DNA of 25,265 bases from Sporomusaceae bacterium (GCA_022839045.1 JALHDI010000078.1:1-25265), one strand, 5' to 3'. Counted from the stretch's first letter, positions 14,586 through 22,956 are shown. Notes: generated by a model from the letters alone, not told the origin. A program made the numbers and translations.

Positions 14586-15761
14586 TTATCCTTTGACCGT
14601 TTCCGCCGCCTGCCGTCCGGGCGTGGCCGCGAATGCCACCGCCGCGCCCGCCAGCCCTACGAGGCCGACGGCCCAGAATCCCCAGTCCAGCCCCGCCGTC
14701 TGGCTCAGGGCGCCGACCAAGAGCGGGCCCACGAACATCCCCATCCCGTACGCGGCCTGGAAAAAGCCCATCGCCGTAGCCTTCCGGCCGGCGTCGATAT
14801 CCCTGATGCAAAGCACCATCAGCAGGGGATAAACCAGCCCGCGCCCGAACCCGCCGAGAAATTGGAGGAAGAACAGCACCCCCAGGCTCGAGGCGGCGGG
14901 GATGAATACGCACGAGGCGGCCATCATTACCAGGCTGGCGACCGTCTGAGCCCGTTCGCTGAACAGCCGCAGGAACAACGTGCCGCTGAGCATCGAGGCC
15001 AGCATCCCCGGCAGCATATAAACGGTCGGCAGCAGCCCGATCTCGGCGTAACTGGCGCCGAGGCTCTTGGCGACCAGCGGCACGAAGCCGAACGCCGTCC
15101 CGTAAGACATCACCTGGACGATGAACCCCAGGACGGACGCCAGGGCAAGGCCGCGGTCGCGCACCATCCCCGCCGTCTCCTTCAGCCGCGGCGGCTGCCC
15201 CGGCCTGAGCCCGGCCGGCTCGCGGATGGCGAGGCAGCAGGCCAGCGCCCCCGCCCCGGCCACGGTCGCCAGCAAGAACGACTGCTCCTGGCCGTAATAT
15301 TCGGCCACCACCCCGCCGACCAGCATCGCCACCATCTCGCCGCAGGTGACCACCGCCGAAACGACGCCCATCGCCCGGGCCGACTCCGCCTGGGAGTAGT
15401 AGCTGGCGAACAGCACCGACTGGACGACCCACACCGTCGCCGCCACCCCCGACAGCATGCGAAAAATCAGCAGCGCGACGGCGTCGCGGATCAGCCACAT
15501 GCCGAAAGCGCTTATGACGCAAAGCGCCGCCCCGGCCACCAGAAAAACCCGCCGCCTGTTGAGCCGGTCGGCCACGATGCCCAGCGGCAGGCGGAGAGCC
15601 ATCTGCGTGAAGCCGTACGAGCCGAGGATGACGCCGATCATCTGGTAGCTGGCGCCGAGATCCTTGGCATAGGTAGGCACGATGGGCAGATATGTAAAAA
15701 GGGAAAACCAGTGAAGCCAGATGGAAGCGCCGAGGATGACCTCGCGCCGCATTGTCGCCAT
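14586..15761 (-). CDS. Major facilitator superfamily transporter
   Basis: A 391-residue integral membrane protein with the hydrophobic pattern of 12 transmembrane helices. The MFS loop-2/3 motif is seen as GIVADRLNRRRVFLVAGA (about residues 61-78). A second copy of the fold follows, with FLRLFSERAQTV and GFGRGLVYPLLMVLCIRD. The transported compound is unknown; sequence type suggests an exporter-like family. AGGGGAG precedes the ATG. It is the last gene after ubiD and ubiA, 37 bases downstream of ubiA. Confidence 0.88.
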   Translation of the reverse strand: MATMRREVILGASIWLHWFSLFTYLPIVPTYAKDLGASYQMIGVILGSYGFTQMALRLPLGIVADRLNRRRVFLVAGAALCVISAFGMWLIRDAVALLIFRMLSGVAATVWVVQSVLFASYYSQAESARAMGVVSAVVTCGEMVAMLVGGVVAEYYGQEQSFLLATVAGAGALACCLAIREPAGLRPGQPPRLKETAGMVRDRGLALASVLGFIVQVMSYGTAFGFVPLVAKSLGASYAEIGLLPTVYMLPGMLASMLSGTLFLRLFSERAQTVASLVMMAASCVFIPAASSLGVLFFLQFLGGFGRGLVYPLLMVLCIRDIDAGRKATAMGFFQAAYGMGMFVGPLLVGALSQTAGLDWGFWAVGLVGLAGAAVAFAATPGRQAAETVKG

Positions 15762-15798
15762 ATTACTCCCCTCGCGCCGCCGGACCGGGCCGGAAGCG

Positions 15799-16647
15799 CT
15801 ACCGCATAAGACTTACCGCCGTGAACAGGAAAATCGCCGCCCCCACCAGGCCGTTGCGCATGAAGTACGCCTGGGTAACGCGGCTCAGGTCGGCGGCGGA
15901 TACGATGCTGTGCTGATAAACGAGCACGCCCGCCGCCAGCGCCACCCCGGCGTAATACCAGGGGCCGAGGCCGGCCAGCCACCCCGCCGCGGCGAACGCG
16001 GCCACGCTCGCGCCGTGCATCAGCCGGGCCAGCCGCAGGGCGCCGGCCACGCCGAACCTCACCGGCATGGAATGAAGCCCGTGCGCCTTGTCGAAGGCCA
16101 CGTCCTGGCAACCGTAGATGACGTCGAACGCCGCGATCCACACCCCCACCGCCGCTGCCAAAAGCGCCACCGGCGCTGTCAGGTCGCCGCGGACGGCGAT
16201 CCACGCCCCCACCGGCGCGCCGGCGAGAGCCACCCCCAGCACCAGATGGCAAGTCCACGAAAATCGCTTCATATACGGGTAGACGACGAAGGGCACGACC
16301 GCCAGCGGCCACAGCGTGCGGGCCAGGGGGTGAAGCTGATAGGCGGCGTAAACGAAGACGGCCAGGCTGGCGGCGATAAACAGCGCCGCCTCCCAGCGCT
16401 TCACGGCGCCGGTGACCATCGGCCGGGCGGCGAAGCGGGGATGGAGCCTGTCGAACCTCAGATCGATGAGGTTATTGAACGCCAGGGCGGCGCTGCGGGC
16501 CCCCACCATCGCCACCGTTATCCAGAAAAGATCGCCGCCGGCGGGCAGGCCGCCGGCAGCGAGGAAAGCGCCCATATACGCGAACGGCAGCGCGAACACC
16601 GAGTGGGAAAAAGCGATATTGTCGAGGTGAGACTTCAGCTTACCCAA
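15799..16647 (-). CDS. UbiA-family 4-hydroxybenzoate-type polyprenyltransferase (MqnP-like)
   Basis: A 282-residue membrane prenyltransferase. The two Asp-rich Mg-diphosphate motifs are present: NNLIDLRFD (about residues 58-66) and DVAFDKAHG (about 173-181), with about eight transmembrane helices. It would attach a polyprenyl chain to an aromatic acid; with the adjacent UbiD decarboxylase, this matches the late steps of the futalosine menaquinone route. The frame opens with TTG at 16647, preceded by GGAGGAG at seven bases and overlapping the end of ubiD by 8 bp. The pathway assignment is inferred, since no mqnA-D genes are in view. Confidence 0.88.
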   Translation of the reverse strand: MGKLKSHLDNIAFSHSVFALPFAYMGAFLAAGGLPAGGDLFWITVAMVGARSAALAFNNLIDLRFDRLHPRFAARPMVTGAVKRWEAALFIAASLAVFVYAAYQLHPLARTLWPLAVVPFVVYPYMKRFSWTCHLVLGVALAGAPVGAWIAVRGDLTAPVALLAAAVGVWIAAFDVIYGCQDVAFDKAHGLHSMPVRFGVAGALRLARLMHGASVAAFAAAGWLAGLGPWYYAGVALAAGVLVYQHSIVSAADLSRVTQAYFMRNGLVGAAIFLFTAVSLMR

Positions 16648-18100
16648 GGCCGAGCTCCTCCCATATCCCGTCGATCCGGCTCTTCACTTCCGGCGACATG
16701 ACGATCTCGTCCGGCCACTCCCGCGCATAGCCCTCCTCCGGCCACGTCTTGGTCGCGTCGATCCCCACCTTCGTCCCCCATTGGGGCATCGGCGAAGAGT
16801 GGTCGAGGGCGTCGAGCGGCCCGTCGGCCAGCACGATGTCGCGGCGGGCGTCGATATTGTTGAAAACCCGCCACCAGACCTCGTTCATGTCCTGCACGTC
16901 GACATGGGCGTCCACCACGATGATCATCTTCGTGAACATCATCTGGCCGAGGCCCCACACGGCGTGCATCACCTTCTTGGCGTGCTGCGGGTAGCTCTTC
17001 TTGATCGCCAGCACGGCGCAATTGTGGAAAACGCCCTCCAGCGGCAGGTTGATATCCACGACCTCCGGCAGCACCTGCTGCAGCAGCGGCAGGAAAATCC
17101 GCTCAGTCGCCTTGGCCATGAAACAGTCCTCCATCGGCGGCTTGCCGACGATCGTGGCCGGATAGATGGGATTCTTGCGGTGGGTGATGCAGGTGAGGTG
17201 AAAAACGGGGTAGTCGTCGGCGAGCGAATAGTAGCCGGTATGATCGCCGAACGGCCCCTCCCGCCTGAATTCGTCCGTCTTGACATAGCCCTCGAGCACG
17301 ATCTCCGCCGTCGCCGGCACCTCGATATCCACCGTCTCGCACTTCACCAGCTCCACCGGTTTGCGGCGCAGGAAGCCGGCGAAAATCATCTCGTCGATAT
17401 TCGGCGGCAGCGGCGCGGTCGCGGCGTAAGTCACCGCCGGGTCGCCGCCGATGGCCACCGCCGCCTCGATGCGGTCCTTGCCCAGCTCGCGGTGGGCGCG
17501 GTAATTGTCGGCGCCGCCCTTGTGCACGTGCCAGTGCATTCCGGTAGTCGTCTCGTCGTACACCTGCATGCGGTACATACCGACGTTGCGCTTGCCGGTG
17601 CGCGGGTTCTTCGTGAACACCAGCGGCAGCGTAATGAAGCGGCCGGCGTCCCCCGGCCAGCACTTGAGGATGGGGAACTTGGCCAGCGACGGCTTGTCCC
17701 TGATGACGACCTCCTTGCACGGCCCCGACTTGACATACTTCGGGAAATTAATCGCCCGCCGGGCGGCGGGGATAAGGCGCACGAGATCCAGTTTGCTCTG
17801 CAGGGAAACATACGGCAGCTTTAAGAGGTCGCGGATCTCGTCGGCGACATCGTCCACCTTGTCCACGCCGAGGGCCAGCGCCATCCGCTCCATGCTGCCG
17901 AAAGCGTTCATCAGCACCGGGACGTCGTAGCCCTTCACATTCTCGAACAGGAGGGCGACGTTCTTCGCGCCGCTCATCTTCGACACCCGGTCGGTTATCT
18001 CGGTAATTTCCAGCTCGCAATCCACCTGCTGGCGGATGCGCTTCAGCCAGCCGCGGGACTCAAGAGCGGCGATGAATTCGCGCAAATCGTTAAAGGCCAA
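16640..18100 (-). CDS. UbiD-family decarboxylase (menaquinone-type)
   Basis: A 486-residue prenylated-FMN-dependent (de)carboxylase of the UbiD family. The catalytic region is visible as FRREGPFGDHTGYYSL, and the flavin/metal-site region as MYRMQVYDETTTGMHWHVHKGG. Length agrees with the UbiD family. The start is TTG at 18100 (MAFNDLREFIAALE), with AAGGGGAG six bases upstream; the frame also contains GTG at 18118, whose leader would encode the ribosome-binding site. The overlap with ubiA points to removal of the carboxyl group from a prenylated aromatic acid in quinone synthesis. The matching UbiX-type prenyl-FMN synthase is not in this window. Confidence 0.9.
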   Translation of the reverse strand: MAFNDLREFIAALESRGWLKRIRQQVDCELEITEITDRVSKMSGAKNVALLFENVKGYDVPVLMNAFGSMERMALALGVDKVDDVADEIRDLLKLPYVSLQSKLDLVRLIPAARRAINFPKYVKSGPCKEVVIRDKPSLAKFPILKCWPGDAGRFITLPLVFTKNPRTGKRNVGMYRMQVYDETTTGMHWHVHKGGADNYRAHRELGKDRIEAAVAIGGDPAVTYAATAPLPPNIDEMIFAGFLRRKPVELVKCETVDIEVPATAEIVLEGYVKTDEFRREGPFGDHTGYYSLADDYPVFHLTCITHRKNPIYPATIVGKPPMEDCFMAKATERIFLPLLQQVLPEVVDINLPLEGVFHNCAVLAIKKSYPQHAKKVMHAVWGLGQMMFTKMIIVVDAHVDVQDMNEVWWRVFNNIDARRDIVLADGPLDALDHSSPMPQWGTKVGIDATKTWPEEGYAREWPDEIVMSPEVKSRIDGIWEELGLG

Positions 18101-18120
18101 ACTAATACTCCCCTTCACTA

Positions 18121-18240
18121 GGCCGTTGATAAGCCCCCATCTGCGTTGTTGTTCCTGCGGGCGCTTGCTAGCGTACGTTCCGAGTACGCGTCGCTACGCG
18201 TCCTCGGAGCCGCCTAGCATCTGGGGGCTTCTGAACGGCC
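18121..18240. repeat. Palindromic intergenic repeat, copy 3
   Basis: A 120-bp element filling the gap between tatC and ubiD. Its ends GGCCGTTGATAAGCCCCCA and the reverse complement of the other end (GGCCGTTCAGAAGCCCCCA) pair over about 19 bp. A second inner stem uses GCGTAC/GTACGC around GTTCCGA. Compared with copy 2, arm bases differ on both sides in a matching way. Confidence 0.8.
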
Positions 18241-18254
18241 GGAGGCAAAGCTAA

Positions 18255-18998
18255 TCACTTCCGAAGCACGTGCCGAACAATAAAAATGCTTAACTCATAC
18301 AAAATCATCAGCGGCACCGCAATCATCGTCTGCGAAAACACATCCGGGGTCGGCGACACCACCGCGCCCACCACGAACGACAGCACGATGACCATCTTCC
18401 GCTTCGCCACCAGGAAGCCCGAGCCGATTACGCCCAACTTGGCGGCCACGATGATGAACAGCGGCAGCTCGAACACGAAGCCGAACGGCAGCATGAAGGA
18501 AATCACGAACGACAGGTACTGGCCGATGGAAAACATCGGCTGCAGGTCCTCGGTGGCAAAGCCGATGAAGAAACTGATGGCCGCCGGCAGCACGAGGAAA
18601 TACGAGAAAGCCAGGCCGATAAAAAACAGCACCAGCGACGCCGGGACGAGAAACAGCGACGCCGTCCGCTCCTGCTTCGTCAGGGCCGGCACCACGAAAG
18701 CCCACAACTGATAAAAAACCACCGGCAGGGACACCAAAAAGCCCGCGAAGAAGGACACTTTCAGATAAGTAAAGAAAGCCTCCGCCGGATTCATATAATA
18801 TAGCTTGCCGGCCGGAGCGGTGATGATATGCACCAGATCGACGGCGAAAAAATAACAGGCGATGCTGGCAGCCAGCACGACGACGACGCAAACGATCAGC
18901 CGCTTCCTCAGTTCCTGCAGATGGTCGACAAGCGACATCTCGCCGCTGGAGTCCTGATCCTCCTGTACGCTTTCAATTTCCCGGGGCGTATCAGACAT
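18255..18998 (-). CDS. tatC: Sec-independent (Tat) translocase subunit TatC
   Basis: A 247-residue membrane protein with six transmembrane segments. The N-terminal cytoplasmic signature MSLVDHLQELRKRLI (about residues 21-35) contains the Glu involved in twin-arginine signal recognition. FFTYLKVSFFAGFLVSLP and ELPLFIIVAAKLGVI are characteristic later segments. It forms the receptor of the Tat system, exporting folded cofactor-containing proteins. GAGGAT precedes the ATG. It lies 9 bases after tatA. FdhA in this window has no Tat signal, so it is not a substrate. Confidence 0.95.
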   Translation of the reverse strand: MSDTPREIESVQEDQDSSGEMSLVDHLQELRKRLIVCVVVVLAASIACYFFAVDLVHIITAPAGKLYYMNPAEAFFTYLKVSFFAGFLVSLPVVFYQLWAFVVPALTKQERTASLFLVPASLVLFFIGLAFSYFLVLPAAISFFIGFATEDLQPMFSIGQYLSFVISFMLPFGFVFELPLFIIVAAKLGVIGSGFLVAKRKMVIVLSFVVGAVVSPTPDVFSQTMIAVPLMILYELSIFIVRHVLRK

Positions 18999-19007
18999 TG
19001 GTTATCC

Positions 19008-19244
19008 TCACTTTGTCTCTTCCTCTTTCTTGTCGGCGGGTTTCTCTTCCGGCTTCTTCTCCACCGGCTTGGCCTCGACGGTGATCGTCTCCTCCTTCGC
19101 GGCGCCCTCGCCCGACATCGCCCGGCGGAATTCGCCCAGACCCTTGCCCAGCGCCTTGCCCACTTCGGGCAGCTTGCCCGGTCCGAAAACGATGAGAGCG
19201 ATAACAAGAATCAGGGCCAGTTCCGGCATGCCTAGGTTGAACAC
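19008..19244 (-). CDS. tatA: Tat translocase subunit TatA
   Basis: A 78-residue protein with one N-terminal transmembrane helix ([15 protein letters not shown]), the conserved [23 protein letters not shown] amphipathic region split by the FGP hinge, and a charged Lys/Glu/Pro-rich tail. TatA oligomers form the protein-conducting path with TatC. The frame opens with GTG at 19244, with AAGGGG about ten bases upstream. A TatB-type gene is absent, as is usual in Firmicutes. Confidence 0.93.
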   Translation of the reverse strand: MFNLGMPELALILVIALIVFGPGKLPEVGKALGKGLGEFRRAMSGEGAAKEETITVEAKPVEKKPEEKPADKKEEETK

Positions 19245-19277
19245 AGCACCACATCCCCTTAAGCTACTTTAACTATA

Positions 19278-19306
19278 ATTATACTTAACCGCGCGGCAAA
19301 AGTACA
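19278..19306 (-). promoter_or_regulatory. Probable promoter of tatA-tatC
   Basis: A perfect TATAAT (19283-19278) lies 34 bases upstream of the tatA start. The corresponding -35 region (TGTACT, 17 bp upstream) is poor, so only the -10 box is persuasive. Confidence 0.45.
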
Positions 19307-19344
19307 GGCCGTGATTGCATCCCGGCCCGCGCCCCCGCAAACGG

Positions 19345-19384
19345 CAGGCGGTGCGCATCCGGCGAAAGCCGCGCGCACCGCCTG
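19345..19384 (-). terminator. Strong hairpin after the FAD-linked oxidase gene
   Basis: On the minus strand CAGGCGGTGCGC and GCGCACCGCCTG form a 12-bp perfect stem, enclosing an inner CGGC-TTTC-GCCG stem. It begins eight bases after the stop codon. No T-tract follows, so it may act as a weak terminator or as a 3'-end stabiliser. Confidence 0.5.
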
Positions 19385-19392
19385 TGCTTCTT

Positions 19393-20772
19393 TTAGTGAA
19401 CCTCGCCCACCAGTTTCCCCGGATTGAGGATATTGTTGGGATCGAGAGCCAGCTTGATGCTTTGCATCACCGCCATGCCCTCGGCGCCGAACTGGTCGGG
19501 CATATACTTCAGTTTTCCCAGCCCGATGCCGTGCTCGCCCGACAGGGTGCCGCCGAGCTTCAGCGCGGTCTTGAAAATCTCGTCCATCGCGGCGTACACC
19601 CGCTCCATCTCCGCTGCGTCGCGCAGATCGGTCACGATCGTCGGGTGGAGGTTGCCGTCGCCGGCGTGCCCGAACGTCCCGATCTCCACCTTGTTGCGGG
19701 CGGCGATCTCGGTCACGATCCGCACCATATCGGGCACCTTGTCGCGGGGCACGGTGGCGTCCTCGCAGAAGGTCGACGGCCGCAGCTTGGCCAGCGACGG
19801 CAGCGCCGCCCGCCTTGCCGCCCATATCTGGTCGCGCTCCTGGGCGCTGTTCGCCACGCGGACCTCGCCGCCGTTCTCGCGCAGGATCTTCTCCATCTTG
19901 GCCGCGTCCGCCTCCACCGTATCGGCGTCGCCGTCGACCTCGGCCAGGATGATCGCCTCGGCCTCCACCGGCAGCCCCAGCTTCGCGAAACTCTCCACCG
20001 TGCGGATGGTGTAATTGTCTATAATCTCCAGCGTCGCCGGAATGATCTTATGGCTGATGATATCGGCGATCGACTTGCCGGCGCCGGAAAGGTCGGCGAA
20101 GGTCGCGATCATGCTGCGGCGCGTGGCGGGTGCGGGCACGAGCCGCACGGTGATCTTGGTCAACACCCCCAGCGTCCCCTCCGACCCGGTGAACAGCATG
20201 ACCATATCATAGCCGGGCGCCTTCACGTTGCTGCCGCCGTACTCGACGATCGAGCCGTCGGCCAGAGCCGCCTCGACGCCGGTCACGTAGTGCTTGGTAA
20301 CGCCGTACTTCAGGCCCCGCAGGCCGCCGGAATTCTCGGCCACCGTGCCGCCGATGCTGGCGGTGGTCACCGTCCCCGGATCTGGCGGGTAAATGAGACC
20401 GTATCTTTCTACGGCGGCGTTCAGCTCGGATACGATAACCCCGGGCTCAACCACCGCCGTCCAGTTTTCGGCGTCGATGGCGAGAATCTTGTTCATACGG
20501 GCGGTCGACAGCACCACGCCCCCCTGGGCGGGTACCGACCCGGCGCTCAGGTTGGTTCCCGAGCCGCGGGTGTAGACCGGGAACTTCTCCCGGTTGGCCA
20601 GCTTGAGGACAGCGGCCACTTCCTCCTTGCTGCCCGGCTGCACCACCGCCTCCGGCAGGTTGAAAAAGCCGGGGGTGGCATCATAGCCGTAGCAGATCAG
20701 GTCTTCCTTCTCCGTCGCCACCCACTGGGGGCCGACGAGCGCCTTCAATTCCTGGATAATGTTTGCGTTCAT
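19393..20772 (-). CDS. glcD: FAD-binding lactate/glycolate oxidase (GlcD/D-lactate dehydrogenase type)
   Basis: A 459-residue flavoprotein of the vanillyl-alcohol-oxidase/GlcD fold. The FAD_binding_4 domain shows the pyrophosphate loop TRGSGTNLSAGSVP and PPDPGTVTTASIGGTVAENSGG. The C-terminal FAD-oxidase domain ends with FGHAGDGNLHP, SGEHGIGLGK and LDPNNILNPGK. It would oxidise D-lactate or another 2-hydroxy acid. In anaerobes such enzymes can work with an EtfAB pair to reduce NAD by electron confurcation; no etf genes are in view. ATG at 20772 is used; a TTG two codons earlier has the better distance to GGAGGAG. The lactate permease gene upstream supports lactate as substrate. Confidence 0.9.
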   Translation of the reverse strand: MNANIIQELKALVGPQWVATEKEDLICYGYDATPGFFNLPEAVVQPGSKEEVAAVLKLANREKFPVYTRGSGTNLSAGSVPAQGGVVLSTARMNKILAIDAENWTAVVEPGVIVSELNAAVERYGLIYPPDPGTVTTASIGGTVAENSGGLRGLKYGVTKHYVTGVEAALADGSIVEYGGSNVKAPGYDMVMLFTGSEGTLGVLTKITVRLVPAPATRRSMIATFADLSGAGKSIADIISHKIIPATLEIIDNYTIRTVESFAKLGLPVEAEAIILAEVDGDADTVEADAAKMEKILRENGGEVRVANSAQERDQIWAARRAALPSLAKLRPSTFCEDATVPRDKVPDMVRIVTEIAARNKVEIGTFGHAGDGNLHPTIVTDLRDAAEMERVYAAMDEIFKTALKLGGTLSGEHGIGLGKLKYMPDQFGAEGMAVMQSIKLALDPNNILNPGKLVGEVH

Positions 20773-20821
20773 TGTCAATTCTCTCCTCCGCGCATTATCT
20801 GACGGGAGTTAATCGGGCGGA

Positions 20822-20855
20822 AACGAGTGGCGGGCCCAATGTCCCGCCACTCGTT
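20822..20855 (-). terminator. Hairpin between lactate permease and the oxidase gene
   Basis: AACGAGTGGCGGG and CCCGCCACTCGTT form a 13-bp perfect stem around an 8-base loop. The T-tract on the minus strand is only TTT, so it may terminate partially and set a lower level for the oxidase gene. Confidence 0.6.
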
Positions 20856-20919
20856 CCCCTTTTGCGCTACGGCGTTATGAAGCGCAGCAAGCAAGCCTAG
20901 AGGTACTCCCTATTCGGGA

Positions 20920-22737
20920 TTATTGTTTAACGTTAGCACTGTCCGAGGAGTTTTTCGCCGGGGTCTTATTGGTGGCAATAAAGTAAATGGCAGCTGCCCA
21001 GATGGCCAATGCTATGATCGAACCAATATTGAACGGACCTTTTACACTCCAGTAAATGATCGAGTAGCCGACCGAAGCGGGCAATATGGCATAGTAGAGG
21101 AAAGGCGTGATAACTTTGCGAATGACGATACCTTCCCTGCCCAGCAGACCGACGACCGCGGAGGCGGCAACAACGTTGTGCACGCAGATAATGTTGCCCG
21201 CGGCGCCGCCAAGGGCTTGCAGCGCGACAATCCACGTCGGGTCAACCATAATGCGCTGTCCGACCCCGAACTGGAACAAGGAGAACATCATGTTACTGAC
21301 GGTATTACTACCGGCAACGAAGGCGCCCATACCGCCGATGAGAGGAGCAAAGAGCGGCCAGAGACCGCCGACCGTATTCGCGACATAATCGGCGAGCAGA
21401 ATCGGCATGCTGGCAAGCTTAGCGGCGCCGCCACCGGTGGTCATGAAAACGGTTACCATCGGAACGGTGAAGATAAGCGCCGAACCTGCGCCCAGCATGG
21501 TTTTTGCCGAACCCGTCCATGCTTTCTTATAGTCCTCCATTCTCATACCATGGAGGAAGAAAGTGATCAAGGATACGACCAGGAAGACCGATCCGGGGGA
21601 ATAACCGTAGTCAAAGCTGGAACCGATCTTCGTGCCGAATTGGAAAACCTCGGGGGTGACAATTTTGAGGGACTTCAGCCAGTTGGTCAGCGGGGGAATC
21701 ATGCGGGTCGCGATAAGGAGCAGTGCGACGAACACGTACGGCGACCAGGCTTTGAGAGTGCTCATTCCGCCGCTGTGATGGTGAATGGACTTAATTTCGA
21801 TCGAACCGGTCCACAGGGGATCCCAGGCTTCTTTTTTATCGAAATCCCAGGGTTCGCCTTTGGGCATCAGGAAACCGTTCTTAGCCGCCGTGACGACAAT
21901 CGCCAGGCCGACGAGGCCACCGGTAATCGAGGGGAACTCCGGTCCGAGGGTTATGGCCACGAGATAGTAAGGGACAACCATGGCCAAAGCCGCGAATAGA
22001 GCAAACGGCCATATCGCCAAACCTTCGCTGAACGTCTTGTTCTTGCCGAAGTGGCGTGTCATGATCGCAACCACGAACAGGGGCATAAAGAAACCGGTAA
22101 TCGCATGCAGCAAGGCTACCTTCGTGCCGACAAAGGCAAGGAAGTTCGGCCACTGCTCGATACCGGCGTAACCGATGCTGGCCGCGAATTGGTTGACGAT
22201 CGGTTGCGACCCCTGACCCAAGCCGACGTTCACGCCGACAAGGATCGGCGTTCCCACCGCACCGAAGGAAACAGGTGTACTTTGAATCATCATACCGGCG
22301 ACAACCGCAGCCATAGCCGGGAAACCAAGGCCGACCAGAAGCGGGACGGCTACCGCAGCCGGGGTTCCGAATCCGGACGAACCTTCAACGAAGGAGCCGA
22401 ACAGCCAGGCAATAATGATAACCTGAATCCGGCGGTCCGGAGTAATTCCGGTGAAGCCTTCGCGGATTGCCTGCAGGCCGCCGCCATACTGCAAGGTATT
22501 CAGCATCAGGATGGCGCCGAAGATGATATACAAAAGGCTAATTGTGGTAACAACGCCCTTTGATGTCGCCGCGGCCACCTGGGCACCGGGAACTTGCCAC
22601 ACAAAAAGGGCGAGAAGAGCTGCAGTGATATAGGATAATGGCATCGCCCTACTTGCCGGCCACTTTAAGCCCACAAGGAAAATAGCAACTACTGCAATCG
22701 GCATAATCGCGAGAAGAGCTAAAAAACCCTGATCCAT
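20920..22737 (-). CDS. lldP: L-lactate permease family transporter
   Basis: A 605-residue membrane protein of the LctP/LldP family (lactate:proton symport) with about 13-14 hydrophobic segments. Family features include [20 protein letters not shown] and [20 protein letters not shown], the loop [12 protein letters not shown], and near the C-terminus [25 protein letters not shown] at 22737 is chosen because AGGAGG lies six bases upstream; the ATG two codons earlier is too close to it. Codon use by eye is less GC-biased at third positions than in most neighbours. It has its own promoter with two FadR-type operators and is followed by the 2-hydroxy-acid oxidase gene. Confidence 0.95.
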   Translation of the reverse strand: MDQGFLALLAIMPIAVVAIFLVGLKWPASRAMPLSYITAALLALFVWQVPGAQVAAATSKGVVTTISLLYIIFGAILMLNTLQYGGGLQAIREGFTGITPDRRIQVIIIAWLFGSFVEGSSGFGTPAAVAVPLLVGLGFPAMAAVVAGMMIQSTPVSFGAVGTPILVGVNVGLGQGSQPIVNQFAASIGYAGIEQWPNFLAFVGTKVALLHAITGFFMPLFVVAIMTRHFGKNKTFSEGLAIWPFALFAALAMVVPYYLVAITLGPEFPSITGGLVGLAIVVTAAKNGFLMPKGEPWDFDKKEAWDPLWTGSIEIKSIHHHSGGMSTLKAWSPYVFVALLLIATRMIPPLTNWLKSLKIVTPEVFQFGTKIGSSFDYGYSPGSVFLVVSLITFFLHGMRMEDYKKAWTGSAKTMLGAGSALIFTVPMVTVFMTTGGGAAKLASMPILLADYVANTVGGLWPLFAPLIGGMGAFVAGSNTVSNMMFSLFQFGVGQRIMVDPTWIVALQALGGAAGNIICVHNVVAASAVVGLLGREGIVIRKVITPFLYYAILPASVGYSIIYWSVKGPFNIGSIIALAIWAAAIYFIATNKTPAKNSSDSANVKQ

Positions 22738-22782
22738 TCCCATTCCTCCTCATATTTACTGGAGTCAAACGTGATTGCTTGG

Positions 22783-22869
22783 CTAAAACAGCTGTATTAA
22801 AAAAAACGGAGAATTGCTGCGGTAATTGACTGCTATGGTTTTTATTGCAATTGAGCTGTAGCCTCCCAT
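22783..22869 (-). CDS. Possible 28-residue leader peptide upstream of lldP
   Basis: ATG at 22869 is preceded by GGAGGGGGTGATAA, a strong ribosome-binding site in the lldP 5' UTR. The frame runs 28 codons (MGGYSSIAIKTIAVN at its start) to TAG, about 45 bases before lldP, and ends over a run of eight T. No homology is recognised. It could be a regulatory leader peptide or chance. Confidence 0.3.
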   Translation of the reverse strand: MGGYSSIAIKTIAVNYRSNSPFFLIQLF

Positions 22870-22889
22870 TTATCACCCCCTCCACTCAC

Positions 22890-22900
22890 TGGTCAGGCCT
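22890..22900. promoter_or_regulatory. FadR/GntR-type operator, site 2 (imperfect)
   Basis: TGGTCAGGCCT repeats seven of the first eight bases of site 1, with an imperfect second half-site. Its centre is 17 bp from that of site 1, further downstream in the transcript. Confidence 0.55.
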
Positions 22901-22906
22901 CCATCC

Positions 22907-22917
22907 TGGTCAGACCA
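22907..22917. promoter_or_regulatory. FadR/GntR-type operator, site 1
   Basis: TGGTC-A-GACCA is a perfect palindrome matching the TGGTxxxACCA form known for FadR-subfamily GntR repressors (FadR, LldR, PdhR). It lies just downstream of the lldP -10 box, over the predicted transcription start, where binding would block RNA polymerase. The GntR regulator encoded next door is the obvious candidate. Confidence 0.75.
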
Positions 22918-22927
22918 CCTAGCCACA

Positions 22928-22956
22928 ATGTTAACGTAATTGAATGAAAATTGCAA
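22928..22956 (-). promoter_or_regulatory. Promoter of lldP
   Basis: TTGCAA (22956-22951) and TAACAT (22933-22928) are 17 bp apart. Predicted start near 22921, immediately before the operator sites. Confidence 0.65.

Noticed and set aside
13127..18240. CRISPR array
   Set aside because: The repeated elements are long palindromes scattered between genes, not short direct repeats with regular spacers; no cas genes are present.
13127..18240. Insertion sequences or transposase genes
   Set aside because: No transposase-like protein is encoded anywhere in the window, and the elements are too short to be autonomous.
19315..20802. A 495-codon plus-strand frame opposite the FAD-linked oxidase
   Set aside because: Antisense shadow; the minus strand encodes a complete flavoprotein with all motifs.
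22649..22885. A 78-codon minus-strand frame overlapping the start of lldP
   Set aside because: It overlaps the lldP coding region in another frame and shows no motif. The shorter frame at 22783-22869 has the better ribosome-binding site and is listed separately as tentative.
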